From the NCBI GenBank assembly GCA_902490365.1, contig CABUDQ010000010.1:1-52098 (forward strand): DNA of 52,098 nt, written 5' to 3'. Positions 1-8,802 of this stretch are shown piece after piece (the first letter of the stretch is position 1; every line of letters begins with the position of its first letter). Source of the DNA: an uncultured Collinsella sp. GTDB lineage: Bacteria; Actinomycetota; Coriobacteriia; Coriobacteriales; Coriobacteriaceae. Below the pieces are notes generated by a model, which was not told the DNA's origin, did no database searches, and was given only the letters and a program-made list of their open reading frames with translations. The translations under genes and the position numbers were made by a program.

Positions 1-184
1 GCGGGCCCTTTGCTATTTGGATAGGATGGAATGTATCGGGAGGCGCCTCGACGGGCATCGCAATCGTCGAAGGCGCGTCGTTCATGTTTGGGACAATATG
101 ACATTTTTCCCGTTGCAAACAGCGCCGCCGTGGGTGTTCTGTATGATGGCTCAGACAAGGTTGCTCAATGACAGGGAGGCACAT

Positions 185-1027
185 ATGGCAATCAAAGCCA
201 TCGCAATGGATATCGACGGTACGCTCACCAACGACCAAAAGGTCATCAGCCCGCGTACGCGCGAGAAACTGCTCGCGGCTCAGGAGTCGGGCATTAAGCT
301 CATCTTGGCTTCGGGTCGCCCCGCATGGGGGCTGCACGCCTTGGCGCAGGAGCTCGACCTTCAGAACCATGATGGTCTGCTAGTTGCCTTTAATGGCGCG
401 CATGTGGTCGACGCTCAGACCGATGAGGTGCTGTTCGATCAGGCTATGCCTGCCGACGAATTGCATCGCCTGATTGATCACCTGCGCAATTTCGACGTGA
501 TTCCCATGATCTCGCTCGGTCGGGACCTGCACGTCGTGGACTCGTATCGCTGCATGATCACACTGCCGGACGGTTCGCAGAAGAATATTGTCAAGTATGA
601 GCGCGATGCGTGCGACCTTAAGATCCGTGAGGTCGAGAGCTTGCATGAGGTCGTGGACGCTTATCCCGTGGACAAGCTGCTGACGGCGGGCGATCCAGCC
701 TACCTGCAGGCGCATTACGAGGAGATGTATGCGCCCTTTAAGCAGACGCTTTCGGGTATGTTTACGGCCGACTGGTACTTTGAGTACACGGCGCCCGGTA
801 TCGACAAGGCCCGTGCGCTCGAGGGTGCCCTGCCCAAGCTCGGCATCGATGCCAGCGAGGTCGTTTCGTTTGGCGACGGCCAGAATGACAAGTCCATGAT
901 TGAGTGGGCCGGCACCGGTGTTGCCATGGGCAACGCCGTCGATGAGGTTAAGGCAGTTGCCCAGATGGTGACCGCCAATAACAACGAAGACGGTATCGCG
1001 GTGGCGCTGGATAAGCTGCTGGGCTAG
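185..1027 (+). CDS. Cof-type HAD hydrolase (sugar-phosphate phosphatase family)
   Basis: This is a cytoplasmic HAD phosphatase of the Cof/IIB subfamily, about 280 residues, the usual family length. The N-terminal MDIDGTL motif supplies the two catalytic aspartates (D9, D11). The C-terminal SFGDGQNDKSMIE motif supplies the Mg-binding acidic residues, and the block between them is the type-IIB cap. The frame is open further upstream, but ATG 185 has GGGAGG at 174-179 and begins the conserved sequence. Family members dephosphorylate sugar phosphates or related small phosphates; the substrate cannot be read from sequence. A terminator follows at 1050. Positions 1-184 contain no gene I can support. 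Confidence 0.9.
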   Translation: MAIKAIAMDIDGTLTNDQKVISPRTREKLLAAQESGIKLILASGRPAWGLHALAQELDLQNHDGLLVAFNGAHVVDAQTDEVLFDQAMPADELHRLIDHLRNFDVIPMISLGRDLHVVDSYRCMITLPDGSQKNIVKYERDACDLKIREVESLHEVVDAYPVDKLLTAGDPAYLQAHYEEMYAPFKQTLSGMFTADWYFEYTAPGIDKARALEGALPKLGIDASEVVSFGDGQNDKSMIEWAGTGVAMGNAVDEVKAVAQMVTANNNEDGIAVALDKLLG

Positions 1028-1049
1028 AATCGCCGATAATGCATAGTTC

Positions 1050-1078
1050 GGGCGCCTGCTTACAGGCGCCCTTTTGTT
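1050..1078 (+). terminator. Rho-independent terminator
   Basis: A perfect 9-bp stem, GGGCGCCTG paired with CAGGCGCCC, has a 4-nt loop and is followed by TTTTGTT. It ends the first HAD gene, 12 nt before the next gene's start. Confidence 0.9.
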
Positions 1079-1090
1079 AGGGAGGGTGCC

Positions 1091-1750
1091 GTGTCCGCAT
1101 TTCCGTTCGATGCCGTTATCTTTGACATGGACGGCGTCATTGTCGATACCGAGTATTACTACCTGGGCGAGACTGCCGCGTTTGCCAAGGAGCTTGGGCT
1201 TAACCTAACCCAAGAGGAGCTGAACGGGCAGGTCGGTACCTCGCATCAGTTCTTTCTCCGCATGCTGGTCGATTGGTTTGAGCGTGCCGGTAAGGGGCAT
1301 TTTACTGGCGAGGAAGCGTTGGCCCGTTGGGATGAGTGGGCGCATAAACGTCCGCGCGACTATCAGACTTTGATTAACCCAGGCGCCGTGGATACGATTC
1401 GAGAGCTGCCGCGCCGCGGCGTTCGCGTGGCGCTTGCTAGCTCGTCGCCCATGGATAGCATCGAGGAAGTACTCAATGCGTGCGGGCTGTCGGATGCCTT
1501 TGAGTATGTGGTGAGTGGCGAGCAGTTTAAGGAGAGCAAGCCCGAGCCCGACATCTACCTGCATGCGCTTGACCTACTGGGGCTGCCCGCGAATCGCTGC
1601 TGCTGCGTTGAGGATTCGGTGCCTGGCATCACTGCCGGCAAGCGCGCCGGTCTGACAGTTATTGCCAAGCGCGAGGAGCGCTTTGGCTTTAGCCAAGATG
1701 CCGCGGACAAGATTATCGACCAGCTGCCGGAGCTGCTCACGCTTTCTTAG
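1091..1750 (+). CDS. HAD-IA hydrolase, beta-phosphoglucomutase-like
   Basis: A 219-residue HAD subfamily IA protein. FDMDGVIVDTE near residue 11 holds the nucleophile and acid/base aspartates, a helical cap follows, then ALASSS (motif II), the SKPEPDIY lysine and the VEDSVPGI acidic motif IV. This arrangement is typical of phosphoglycolate phosphatase and beta-phosphoglucomutase relatives. The start is GTG at 1091 with GGAGGG at 1081-1086. It lies just after a terminator, so it may be transcribed separately from the preceding HAD gene. The substrate is unknown; a sugar phosphate is likely. Confidence 0.9.
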   Translation: MSAFPFDAVIFDMDGVIVDTEYYYLGETAAFAKELGLNLTQEELNGQVGTSHQFFLRMLVDWFERAGKGHFTGEEALARWDEWAHKRPRDYQTLINPGAVDTIRELPRRGVRVALASSSPMDSIEEVLNACGLSDAFEYVVSGEQFKESKPEPDIYLHALDLLGLPANRCCCVEDSVPGITAGKRAGLTVIAKREERFGFSQDAADKIIDQLPELLTLS

Positions 1751-1834
1751 GAGCGCGGTAGTTGCGCGTTTTTCGGGTCTGATGAGTAAATAGCCAACAT
1801 TTTGGTGCGACACCTAGCATACTTTAAGCTAATG

Positions 1835-1873
1835 CGGGCTTAAGGGCTTGTTGAATGCCTTTAAGCCCGTTTT
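1835..1873 (+). terminator. Terminator-like stem-loop before gntR
   Basis: A 13-bp stem with one G-U pair (1835-1847 with 1857-1869) and a 9-nt loop is followed by TTTT. It may end the HAD gene. It lies only 15 nt before the gntR Shine-Dalgarno, so it could also act as a leader element of that gene. Confidence 0.7.
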
Positions 1874-1900
1874 AGAATTAATTGTGCTGGGAGAGGGTAT

Positions 1901-2644
1901 ATGCCACCGACTGAAGGGCCGACTGACGGTAAAGCAGCGATACCGCTGTACCAACAGGTCATTGATATCATTAAAAACGAAATCAACTCCGGCGCCTACA
2001 AGGCAGGCGCGCGGATACCCAACGAATTCGAATTGGCTGAGAGCTATAAAGTTGGCCGCGTTACCGTGCGACGCGCTATTGAGGAGCTCGTCCAGCAGGG
2101 CTATCTAACGAAGCGACAGGGGAAAGGCACGTTTGTCAATGCCCCCAAGCTCAAGCGCAAGATTCGCCAGAAGGATGACGTTCAGAGTTTTTCGGACGCA
2201 TGCCGCGTTAACGGAATGGAACCGGGGGCGTGTGTCATTTCGAGAAAGATACTGCCGGCGGATTCCACCGAAGCACAGTTCTTTGGTGTTCCCGTTGGAA
2301 CTGACTTGATTTGCGTTGAGCGCGTGCGCACTGCCGATGGCGTCCCTGTCATGCTTGAGAACAACATATATGTTTACGAGGACAACGCCTATCTATCAAC
2401 GGCACCTCTATCTAACCAATCCATTTTTGAGTTCGTGCGCAACCGGACGGGCCGCACGCCCGCGTTTACCGACCCGTGCACGCTCGAGATCGCCTGCGCG
2501 TCGCCCGAGGTCGCTCGACTGTTGGCAGTTCCCGTTGGCGAACCCTTGTTTTATATGGAAGCCTTCTTTTTCGATGAGCAGCGGCGGCCGTTTATCATCG
2601 GTCGTCAGCGAATCGTTGGGTCTCGCTACGTTTTTGACGTCTAG
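1901..2644 (+). CDS. GntR/HutC-family regulator (FrlR-like, UTRA domain)
   Basis: A 247-residue transcription factor. Residues about 15-80 form a GntR winged helix (YKVGRVTVRRAIEELVQQGYL), followed by the GKGTFV hinge. Residues about 90-245 form a UTRA effector domain of the HutC type. E. coli FrlR, which controls fructoselysine genes, has the same architecture and similar length. The ATG at 1901 follows GGGAGAGGG at 1889-1897. It sits immediately upstream of the Amadori-type catabolic operon and most likely represses it. The perfect palindrome at 2798-2820 is a candidate operator. The ligand is inferred to be a phosphorylated sugar-amine intermediate. Confidence 0.88.
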   Translation: MPPTEGPTDGKAAIPLYQQVIDIIKNEINSGAYKAGARIPNEFELAESYKVGRVTVRRAIEELVQQGYLTKRQGKGTFVNAPKLKRKIRQKDDVQSFSDACRVNGMEPGACVISRKILPADSTEAQFFGVPVGTDLICVERVRTADGVPVMLENNIYVYEDNAYLSTAPLSNQSIFEFVRNRTGRTPAFTDPCTLEIACASPEVARLLAVPVGEPLFYMEAFFFDEQRRPFIIGRQRIVGSRYVFDV

Positions 2645-2656
2645 GACATTGCGAAT

Positions 2657-2692
2657 GGAAGCGCCCGGTGGATCATCTCACCGGGCGTTTCC
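2657..2692 (+). terminator. Stem-loop terminator after gntR
   Basis: A 14-bp stem with one G-U pair (2657-2670 with 2679-2692) and an 8-nt loop lies 12 nt after the gntR stop. The U-tract is short. It probably isolates gntR from the operon. Confidence 0.7.
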
Positions 2693-2754
2693 ATACCGTT
2701 CACGGCGCAAACGCAACCGTTCAACCGCGTTGCGGCAATCAGTTTGAAATTATC

Positions 2755-2783
2755 TTGATGAAGGAAAAAGCTGCTGGTAATCT
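2755..2783 (+). promoter_or_regulatory. Predicted sigma-70 promoter of the catabolic operon
   Basis: TTGATG (2755-2760), a 17-nt spacer and TAATCT (2778-2783) sit just upstream of the candidate operator. No better hexamer pair was seen between gntR and the permease gene. Confidence 0.5.
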
Positions 2784-2820
2784 ATAGAACGTCATAGAAC
2801 GTTTGCATTGTGCAAACGTT
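2784..2820 (+). promoter_or_regulatory. Candidate GntR operator: direct repeat plus perfect palindrome
   Basis: ATAGAACG occurs at 2784-2791 and 2794-2801, ten bases apart. The second copy runs into a perfect inverted repeat, AACGTTTGCA (2798-2807), TTG, TGCAAACGTT (2811-2820). The site lies at the expected transcription start and is well placed for repression by the adjacent GntR protein. Confidence 0.6.
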
Positions 2821-2862
2821 GAAGCGAGATGCGATGCAGTCTCGAGTTCTTTGGAGGTATCT

Positions 2863-4326
2863 ATGTCAGATACGAAGGCGAAGAAGACAAACAGACGTTT
2901 TAAGTTCAAATTACCGCATGTCTATACGATAATGTTCTTGCTGATCGTTGTCTTTGCGGTCCTGACTTGGATCGTTCCCTCTGGTCAGTATCAGCGCAAG
3001 ACGATTTCGACAGCGGCGGGCGAGCGTGAAGTCGCCGTTGCTGGAACCTATGAACAGGTCGATAAGAACTACACCGATTCCGAGACCGGTGAGACCATCA
3101 ATTTGGGCCAGGATATCTTCGCGGTCCTGCAAGCGCCCACCAAAGGTATCCAAGAGGCTGCCGACGTCGTTGCGTTCGTCTTATTGATTGGCGGATCGTT
3201 CGCAATCATCACCAAGACCAACGCTTTGAATGCCGGCATGAGCCGTGTGATTAAAAAGCTTAAGAACAAGGACATCCTCATCATTCCCATCACGATGACG
3301 TTGCTGTCCATTTGCGGCACTACGTTTGGTATGTCTGAGGAAGCCCTGCCGTTCTATGCCATCTTCATTCCCATCATGATGGGTATCGGTTATGACTCGA
3401 TGACGGCATTCATCATCTGCTTCCTTGGCCCTAACCTGGGATATTGTGCCTCGACCATCGACCCGTTTAATGTTTTGATCGCCCAAGGCATCATTGGCAT
3501 CGAGGGCAATCCGCAACTGTGGCTGCGCGCCGTTTCTTGGGTCATCTTCACTGCCGTCGGTATCGCATGGGCCATGCGCTACGCCATGCGCGTCAAGAAA
3601 AACCCCGAGTCGTCCATTACGTATGAGGACGATAAGCTCAAGCGTATCGAGTTTTCCGTGACCGATGCCTCCATTGAGGAAGAGTTCACTATCCGTCAGA
3701 AGCTCGTGCTTATCGATTTTGCTTGCGGTATGGGCATTATCGTCTGGGGTCTTGTTACCCAGGGCTGGTACATGAATGAGATTTCCGCCGTGTTCCTTGG
3801 CATGGGCTTGCTTGCCGGTATCCTGGGCGGTCTTGACCAGCAGACGATCGCTGAGGAGTTCGTTAAGGGTCTCGCCGACTTTGCGTACGCTGCCATCGTT
3901 ATTGGTATCGCTCGCGGTATTCTGGTCATCGCCGAGGGCGGCATGATCATCGACACCATCCTCCAGGCGCTCGCTACTGCGCTCGCCGGTGCACCCGCCG
4001 CCGTCTACACCACGTTTATGTATATCGTCCTTGGCCTGCTCTCTTTGCTGGTTCCCTCGAGTTCTGGCCTGGCGGCGCTCACCATGCCTGTTATGGGCCC
4101 CCTGACCGAGCTTATGGGCCTCAATCCCGAGGCAGCCGTTACCGCGCTCCAGTTTGCTAATCAGACCATCAACACCATCAGTCCCGTGGCGGGCATGACG
4201 GTCGCCGGCCTTGCCGTGGCTAAGATTTCGTTTGGCCAATGGTGGAAGACCATTTGGAAGTTCTTCATTTTCATGGTCGTCTTTGGCCTGATCGTAACGG
4301 CAATCTCTGGCATGCTTCCGATGTAG
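2863..4326 (+). CDS. YfcC-family permease (Na+/H+ antiporter-like)
   Basis: A polytopic inner-membrane protein of 487 residues with many hydrophobic segments, beginning with a basic N-terminus and a membrane span near residue 25 (IMFLLIVVFAVLTWIVPSGQ). The IVPSGQY start and the VPSSSGLAALTMPVMGP motif near residue 400 are characteristic of the YfcC/C4-dicarboxylate-type (DcuC-like) superfamily. The ATG at 2863 follows GGAGG at 2853-2857; an in-frame TTG at 2803 would lie inside the palindrome and is rejected. As the only transporter in the operon it should import the substrate degraded by the downstream enzymes. YfcC relatives are usually assigned to amino acid or peptide-like solutes, which fits a glycated amino acid, but this is inference. 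Confidence 0.85.
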   Translation: MSDTKAKKTNRRFKFKLPHVYTIMFLLIVVFAVLTWIVPSGQYQRKTISTAAGEREVAVAGTYEQVDKNYTDSETGETINLGQDIFAVLQAPTKGIQEAADVVAFVLLIGGSFAIITKTNALNAGMSRVIKKLKNKDILIIPITMTLLSICGTTFGMSEEALPFYAIFIPIMMGIGYDSMTAFIICFLGPNLGYCASTIDPFNVLIAQGIIGIEGNPQLWLRAVSWVIFTAVGIAWAMRYAMRVKKNPESSITYEDDKLKRIEFSVTDASIEEEFTIRQKLVLIDFACGMGIIVWGLVTQGWYMNEISAVFLGMGLLAGILGGLDQQTIAEEFVKGLADFAYAAIVIGIARGILVIAEGGMIIDTILQALATALAGAPAAVYTTFMYIVLGLLSLLVPSSSGLAALTMPVMGPLTELMGLNPEAAVTALQFANQTINTISPVAGMTVAGLAVAKISFGQWWKTIWKFFIFMVVFGLIVTAISGMLPM

Positions 4327-4335
4327 GTGGTTGTG

Positions 4336-5919
4336 ATGTCTGATCGTTTGACGGTCCTGACGTCTAAGAGCGTCTTTACCGGTACGGGGGACCTGCCGTT
4401 TGAAGGTTTCGTAGCGGTCCGTGGCAATCGAATTGAGGCGGTTGGCACCAAGTGTGAGGTAGCTTCGTATTTGACCCAAGCGGACGAGGTAGTTGACCTG
4501 GGCGACCGCACCGTCATGCCTGGCCTGATCGATGTGCATACCTTCTATACGGGCTGGGCGCTGCGGACGTTGGGGTCTGATCTATCCGGCGTCGCCGATG
4601 CCAAAGAGGCCGTGTCGCTCTTGCGTGCATGGAAAGATGATCATCCGGATTGTGCGGCGGCTTTTGGCCACAACATGCCCGAAACGTTGGCATCGGATGC
4701 CGAGAACGCAAATACGGCAGCTGTGTTTGACGATTGTTTTGGCGATATCCCTGTCGTCTGCTTTACACCGGGTGCGGAGACCTGCGTTCTCAATGCTGCC
4801 GCCAGTGCGCGATACGGCTTTACACCCCAGGCGTGCTATGCCGAGAAGATCTGGCGCATGATGAGCGATTTCCTCGCGCTACCCGAGGTGCGCGCCGGGT
4901 ATTCGGACTACATGAGCATGCTTAACGAGCGCGGCGTTACCGCCATCAAGGAGATGGCGTTTGATGACTACTACGGCTTTGCCGACGAAATGGCTCGCCG
5001 TGAGGAATCTGGTGAGCTGACGGTTCGCGTCTCTATGATGTCGCAGCCGGTGGGTGCCGGTGCAAATTTGGCATATGCCCGCGAGGCGCGAGAGCGCTTC
5101 CGGGGACCGTTCGTTCGTTTTTCTGGCTTCAACCGTATGACCGATCGCGGCGTATGGGCGGGGCTTGCCGAGATGATTGACCCCTATGAGGACACGGCCG
5201 ATGCGGGAGCTGCCGGCAAGACGGTTGTCGAAGAGCCCGAGTGGGATCTGATTGAGAACGAGCTGCGTGCAATTGATGCTGACGGCTTCCGATATTCCTT
5301 GCATTGCCAGGGCGATGGCGCCGTTCGCCGCACCGTGGCGCTCTATGCCTCGCTGCCTCGAGACGAGCATGGACGGATGCTTCGCCGCCATGCGATTACC
5401 GATCTCGAGAACTCTGACCCGACCGATCTTGTCGAGTTTGGCAAGTTAGGCGGAATTTGCGAGGTCTATCCGCAGATTCTGACGCTGGACCGGCGCGAGG
5501 ATTGCCTGTCGATGATGCGTCGACAAATTGGCGAGACGCGACTTTTGCACAGCTGGAATCGCCGCGGCATGGAAGATTCCGGATGCACAGTGTGCTGTGG
5601 AACGGATTTGCCACTGCTGATTCCGAGCCTGGGCGAGTCAATCTACAGCGCGTGCGGCGGATTCTTCGCCGACGGACTGCCCGTGAATGAGGTCAACACG
5701 CTGACGCTTGTCGAGCTCTTGCGCGCTTGGACTGCCGGGGGCGCGTACGATCTGATGCGCGAAGACGAGCTGGGTACGCTTGAGGTTGGCAAGCTTGCCG
5801 ATATCTGCGTGCTCAATCGGGATGTGTTCGACCTCGATTATCGCGACGCACGCGATCTTGCGGTTGATATGACGATGTCGGACGGACAAATCGTGTTCGA
5901 TCGAAATAAGGAGGCATAA
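4336..5919 (+). CDS. Amidohydrolase family 3 (YtcJ-like) protein with altered metal motif
   Basis: A 527-residue TIM-barrel amidohydrolase. It has the short N-terminal beta-sandwich (TLTS...AVRGNRIEAVG), the VMPGLIDVH strand, SLHCQGDGAV near residue 320, RRHAITDLEN, CGTDLPLL near residue 425 and a C-terminal LGTLEVGKLADICVL segment. The usual HxH pair after PGLID reads H68-T-F here, so one expected metal ligand is absent. The permease stop is followed by GGTGG, with possible starts at GTG 4327, GTG 4333 and ATG 4336. Position in the operon suggests hydrolysis of an amide or cyclic bond in the substrate before or after sugar removal. Function is unproven. Confidence 0.82.
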   Translation: MSDRLTVLTSKSVFTGTGDLPFEGFVAVRGNRIEAVGTKCEVASYLTQADEVVDLGDRTVMPGLIDVHTFYTGWALRTLGSDLSGVADAKEAVSLLRAWKDDHPDCAAAFGHNMPETLASDAENANTAAVFDDCFGDIPVVCFTPGAETCVLNAAASARYGFTPQACYAEKIWRMMSDFLALPEVRAGYSDYMSMLNERGVTAIKEMAFDDYYGFADEMARREESGELTVRVSMMSQPVGAGANLAYAREARERFRGPFVRFSGFNRMTDRGVWAGLAEMIDPYEDTADAGAAGKTVVEEPEWDLIENELRAIDADGFRYSLHCQGDGAVRRTVALYASLPRDEHGRMLRRHAITDLENSDPTDLVEFGKLGGICEVYPQILTLDRREDCLSMMRRQIGETRLLHSWNRRGMEDSGCTVCCGTDLPLLIPSLGESIYSACGGFFADGLPVNEVNTLTLVELLRAWTAGGAYDLMREDELGTLEVGKLADICVLNRDVFDLDYRDARDLAVDMTMSDGQIVFDRNKEA

Positions 5920-5920
5920 G

Positions 5921-6772
5921 ATGTCTGAATCCAAACCGACGCTGCGCCGCGAACAGATTGCGGGCATGAATATCCACTACATCATGTGGTCGCTCGATTA
6001 CTTCCTTGATGTGCAGCAGCGTTTGGGCTTTGAGTCCATTGAGCTGTGGTGTGCGGAGCCGCATGTGACGCTCGACCACACGGGCTACTTTGAGGCTGAG
6101 GTCCTGGCGAAAAAGGCTGCAGACCGTGGGCTTAGGTATCGTACTCTGTGCCCCGAGAATGTTGTCTATCCTTGGCAGTACTGCGCACGCAAACCGCTGC
6201 ATGAACAGCGCAGCCTGGCGTACTTTAAGCACGGCATTGAGCTTGCCGAGGTACTTGGGTGCGACCGTATGTCCGTCAACTCGGGCTGGGGCGACTGGGA
6301 CGAGGACCGCGAGGAAGCCTGGAAGCGCAGCCGCGAGCACTTGTCCATTCTGGCGGAGTATGCCGGTGAGCACGGTCTGGTGCTTACGATGGAAAGCCTG
6401 CGTCCCGAGGAGAGCAACCTTGTAACGACGGTTTCCGATGCGAAGCGCATGATTGACGAGGTCGCGAGCCCGTACTTACAGCCCATGGTTGATACAACCG
6501 CGATGGGCGTTGCGGGCGAGACGCTCGAGGACTGGTTTGCCGCCTTTGGTGATGGGGCAATTCACGAGATGCACTTTATCGACGGTGACCCGTATGGCCA
6601 TCTGGTGTGGGGCGATGGCAAGCACGATATGGACGCCTTCGTCGCCACGCTTAATGCCCATGGTTTCGATGGCATGCTGGGCCAGGAAATCACGGACGGG
6701 CGTTACTACGATGACCCGGCGGCGGCAGATGCCAAGAACATGGCCGCATTCGAGAAATATCTGATTGACTAA
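5921..6772 (+). CDS. FrlC-like sugar (fructosamine) isomerase/epimerase, AP-endonuclease-2 fold
   Basis: A 283-residue TIM-barrel protein of the xylose-isomerase-like/AP endonuclease 2 family. The opening GFESIELW, the metal-site ligands in TMESLRPEESN (Glu), MVDTTAM (Asp), MHFIDGD and GQEITDG (Glu), and the overall length match E. coli FrlC, which interconverts psicoselysine and fructoselysine. The start ATG 5921 lies one base after the preceding stop, with AAGGAGG at 5908-5914. It is flanked by FrlB- and FrlD-like genes, which supports an epimerase role on an Amadori compound. Exact substrate is unknown. Confidence 0.8.
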   Translation: MSESKPTLRREQIAGMNIHYIMWSLDYFLDVQQRLGFESIELWCAEPHVTLDHTGYFEAEVLAKKAADRGLRYRTLCPENVVYPWQYCARKPLHEQRSLAYFKHGIELAEVLGCDRMSVNSGWGDWDEDREEAWKRSREHLSILAEYAGEHGLVLTMESLRPEESNLVTTVSDAKRMIDEVASPYLQPMVDTTAMGVAGETLEDWFAAFGDGAIHEMHFIDGDPYGHLVWGDGKHDMDAFVATLNAHGFDGMLGQEITDGRYYDDPAAADAKNMAAFEKYLID

Positions 6773-6834
6773 AACAACTATCGGCCACGCAGCCAACGTC
6801 ATTGATTGCGGACCAAACAAGAAAGGAACTGGAT

Positions 6835-7803
6835 ATGAACGCACACGATCTGATCAAAGAGGCAATTGCCGAGAAGGGCAAGTTCGACAGCGTCTACTGG
6901 ATTGCTTGCGGTGGCTCCATGATCGATTTGATCCCGGCTCATGAGCTTCTGCAGCGCGAGGCAACCACCTTCACTTCGTATATCTATACGGCTCGCGAGT
7001 TTGATATCATGCGCCCGCGCCGCTTGGGTGAGAAATCCCTAGTCATTGCTTGCAGCCACAGTGGCAACACCCCCGAGGTCGTCGAGGGCTGCGAGATTGC
7101 CCTTGCTGCCGGCGCTACGGTGATCGCCCAGACCGACAACGCTGGATCCAAGATTGACTCCGGCAAGTGGACCACGTGGGTCTACCCCTGGGGCGAGGGC
7201 GTGCCGCAGGCCGAGGTCCCCGCTGGCATTTCGCTGTCGCTTGCGGCCGAGCTGCTCGATCAGCAGGAGGGTTACGCCGATCTTGCCGATATGTATGCCG
7301 GTATCGCCGAGATGGATAAGATTCTTCCCCCGGCACGTGAGAAGGTAAATGCCGAGCTAGGTGATCGTTTTGCCAAGCTTTGCCAGGAGCACGAGTTCTT
7401 CTACATTCTGGGCAGCGGTCCCAACTTTAGCCAGACCTACGGTTTCGCTATCTGCTCTCTTATGGAGATGCAGTGGCAGCACTGCAGCTACATCCACTCT
7501 GCCGAGTACTTCCACGGCCCCTTCGAGGCTACTCAGGATGGCGTTTTTTACTTCCTGCAGATGGGCTCCAGCGAGTGCCGTGCTATGGACGAGCGCGCCC
7601 TTGCGTTCCTTAAGACGCATACCGATACGCTGATGGTGCTCGATGCCAAGGAGTACGGTATGGAAGCCGTGCCGGCGAGTGTCCGTGCCTATCTGGACCC
7701 GGTGCTGTTCTACGTCATGAACTGCGAGCTGCGTGCTGCACGCGGCAAGGTGTTTGATCACGATCCCGATTTCCGTCGCTATATGGGTGTTGTCGAGTAC
7801 TAG
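6835..7803 (+). CDS. FrlB-like SIS-domain fructosamine-6-phosphate deglycase
   Basis: A 322-residue protein with two SIS (sugar isomerase) domains. The first carries WIACGGSM and CSHSGNTPEVVEG. The second carries ILGSGPNF and SAEYFHGPFEA, where the Glu and His match the catalytic E-x-x-H-G-P motif of E. coli FrlB. It ends RRYMGVVEY, very like the FrlB C-terminus. FrlB splits fructoselysine 6-phosphate into lysine and glucose 6-phosphate; an analogous Amadori-phosphate cleavage is inferred here. ATG 6835 follows AAAGGA; an in-frame TTG at 6802 has no support. Confidence 0.85.
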   Translation: MNAHDLIKEAIAEKGKFDSVYWIACGGSMIDLIPAHELLQREATTFTSYIYTAREFDIMRPRRLGEKSLVIACSHSGNTPEVVEGCEIALAAGATVIAQTDNAGSKIDSGKWTTWVYPWGEGVPQAEVPAGISLSLAAELLDQQEGYADLADMYAGIAEMDKILPPAREKVNAELGDRFAKLCQEHEFFYILGSGPNFSQTYGFAICSLMEMQWQHCSYIHSAEYFHGPFEATQDGVFYFLQMGSSECRAMDERALAFLKTHTDTLMVLDAKEYGMEAVPASVRAYLDPVLFYVMNCELRAARGKVFDHDPDFRRYMGVVEY

Positions 7804-7817
7804 AAGGGGCAAAGGCC

Positions 7818-8681
7818 ATGGCATTTAACGTTAACGCGCTCGGATTTGGCGACAACGTCGTCGATCGCTACGAGCATATCCACACCATGTATCCCGGCGG
7901 CAATGCGGTGAACTTCGCCGTTTATGCCAAGAAATGCGGTGCCGCACGCTCTGCATACATGGGCATTTTTGGCAATGACGCCGCTGCCGAGCATGTCATT
8001 GCAAGCCTCGAGGATGAGGGTATCGAGCTTGACAAGTGCGAGCAGATGATTGGCGAGAACGGAGCGGCTCGCGTGACCGTCGTTGACGGTGACCGTGTCT
8101 TCCTCGGCTCCAACGAGGGCGGTATCCGTGGCGATGCGCGCTATGTTCTCGATCGCTTTGACCTTTCGTACATGAAGCAGTTCGATGTGGTTCATTCGGG
8201 CAACTATTGCTTCACCGAGCGCGAGCTGCCCAAGTTGAAGGCTGCGGGCGTCACGGTCTCTTTTGACTTTTCGGACGACTCCACCGACGAGTACTACGAG
8301 CAGATTGCGCCCTATGTCGATTTTGCTTTCTTTAGTGCGGCGGATGCCGCGAGTGAGGACGAGATTCGCGAGCGTCTGGCATGGGTGAAGGGTCTGGGTC
8401 CGCGTTTTGTGTCGGCTACGGCGGGCGCCGAGGGCTGCATCGCTTACGACGGCGAGCGTTATTACCGCCAGCTGGCTAAACCGGTAACGGACATGAAGGA
8501 CACCATGGGGGCGGGCGACTCGTTCCTCACCTCGTTTTTGATGTGCTATCTCGATTCCGCCAAGCGTGGTGAGGGCGGCGCCGAGGCCATCGAGCGCGCG
8601 CTCGACTTTGCTGCCGGGTTTGCCTCGACCGTGTGCGGCATGGAAGGTTCTTGGGGCCACGGAGCACCAATCGTCGAATAG
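7818..8681 (+). CDS. FrlD-like PfkB-family fructosamine kinase
   Basis: A 287-residue PfkB/ribokinase-family kinase. GFGDNVVDRY begins the fold, PGGNAVNFAVYAKKCG is the substrate-binding motif, and DTMGAGDSF near residue 235 holds the catalytic Asp and anion hole. The short PfkB form and the GGNAVN signature match FrlD, which phosphorylates the C6 hydroxyl of fructoselysine. AAGGGG lies before the ATG at 7818, 14 nt after the deglycase stop. Together with the FrlB-like neighbour it should form a kinase-deglycase pair. Confidence 0.85.
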   Translation: MAFNVNALGFGDNVVDRYEHIHTMYPGGNAVNFAVYAKKCGAARSAYMGIFGNDAAAEHVIASLEDEGIELDKCEQMIGENGAARVTVVDGDRVFLGSNEGGIRGDARYVLDRFDLSYMKQFDVVHSGNYCFTERELPKLKAAGVTVSFDFSDDSTDEYYEQIAPYVDFAFFSAADAASEDEIRERLAWVKGLGPRFVSATAGAEGCIAYDGERYYRQLAKPVTDMKDTMGAGDSFLTSFLMCYLDSAKRGEGGAEAIERALDFAAGFASTVCGMEGSWGHGAPIVE

Positions 8682-8751
8682 CTTAAGAAAGCGTACGGCG
8701 GTCTGGCTATGAGGCCTTGGACAGCCGATGCAAAACAATAAGCGAAACGCG

Positions 8752-8785
8752 AAAAGGGGGCTCGCCATGTGGTGGGTCCCCTTTT
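8752..8785 (+). promoter_or_regulatory. Intra-operon stem-loop between the two kinases
   Basis: AAAAGGGG (8752-8759) pairs with CCCCTTTT (8778-8785), and the loop can itself pair as CGCCA with TGGTG. It lies 7 nt before the SD of the next gene. It may tune relative expression by partial termination, RNA processing or mRNA stabilisation. Confidence 0.55.
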
Positions 8786-8802
8786 GAACATTGGAGAAGA
8801 CC

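Noticed and set aside
2803..2862. Upstream TTG start for the permease
   Set aside because: It begins within the operator palindrome and adds 20 residues before a well-placed SD and ATG at 2863.
3181..4539. A 452-codon minus-strand open frame opposite the YfcC permease
   Set aside because: Antisense shadow caused by GC-rich codon use; strongly biased composition and no family features.
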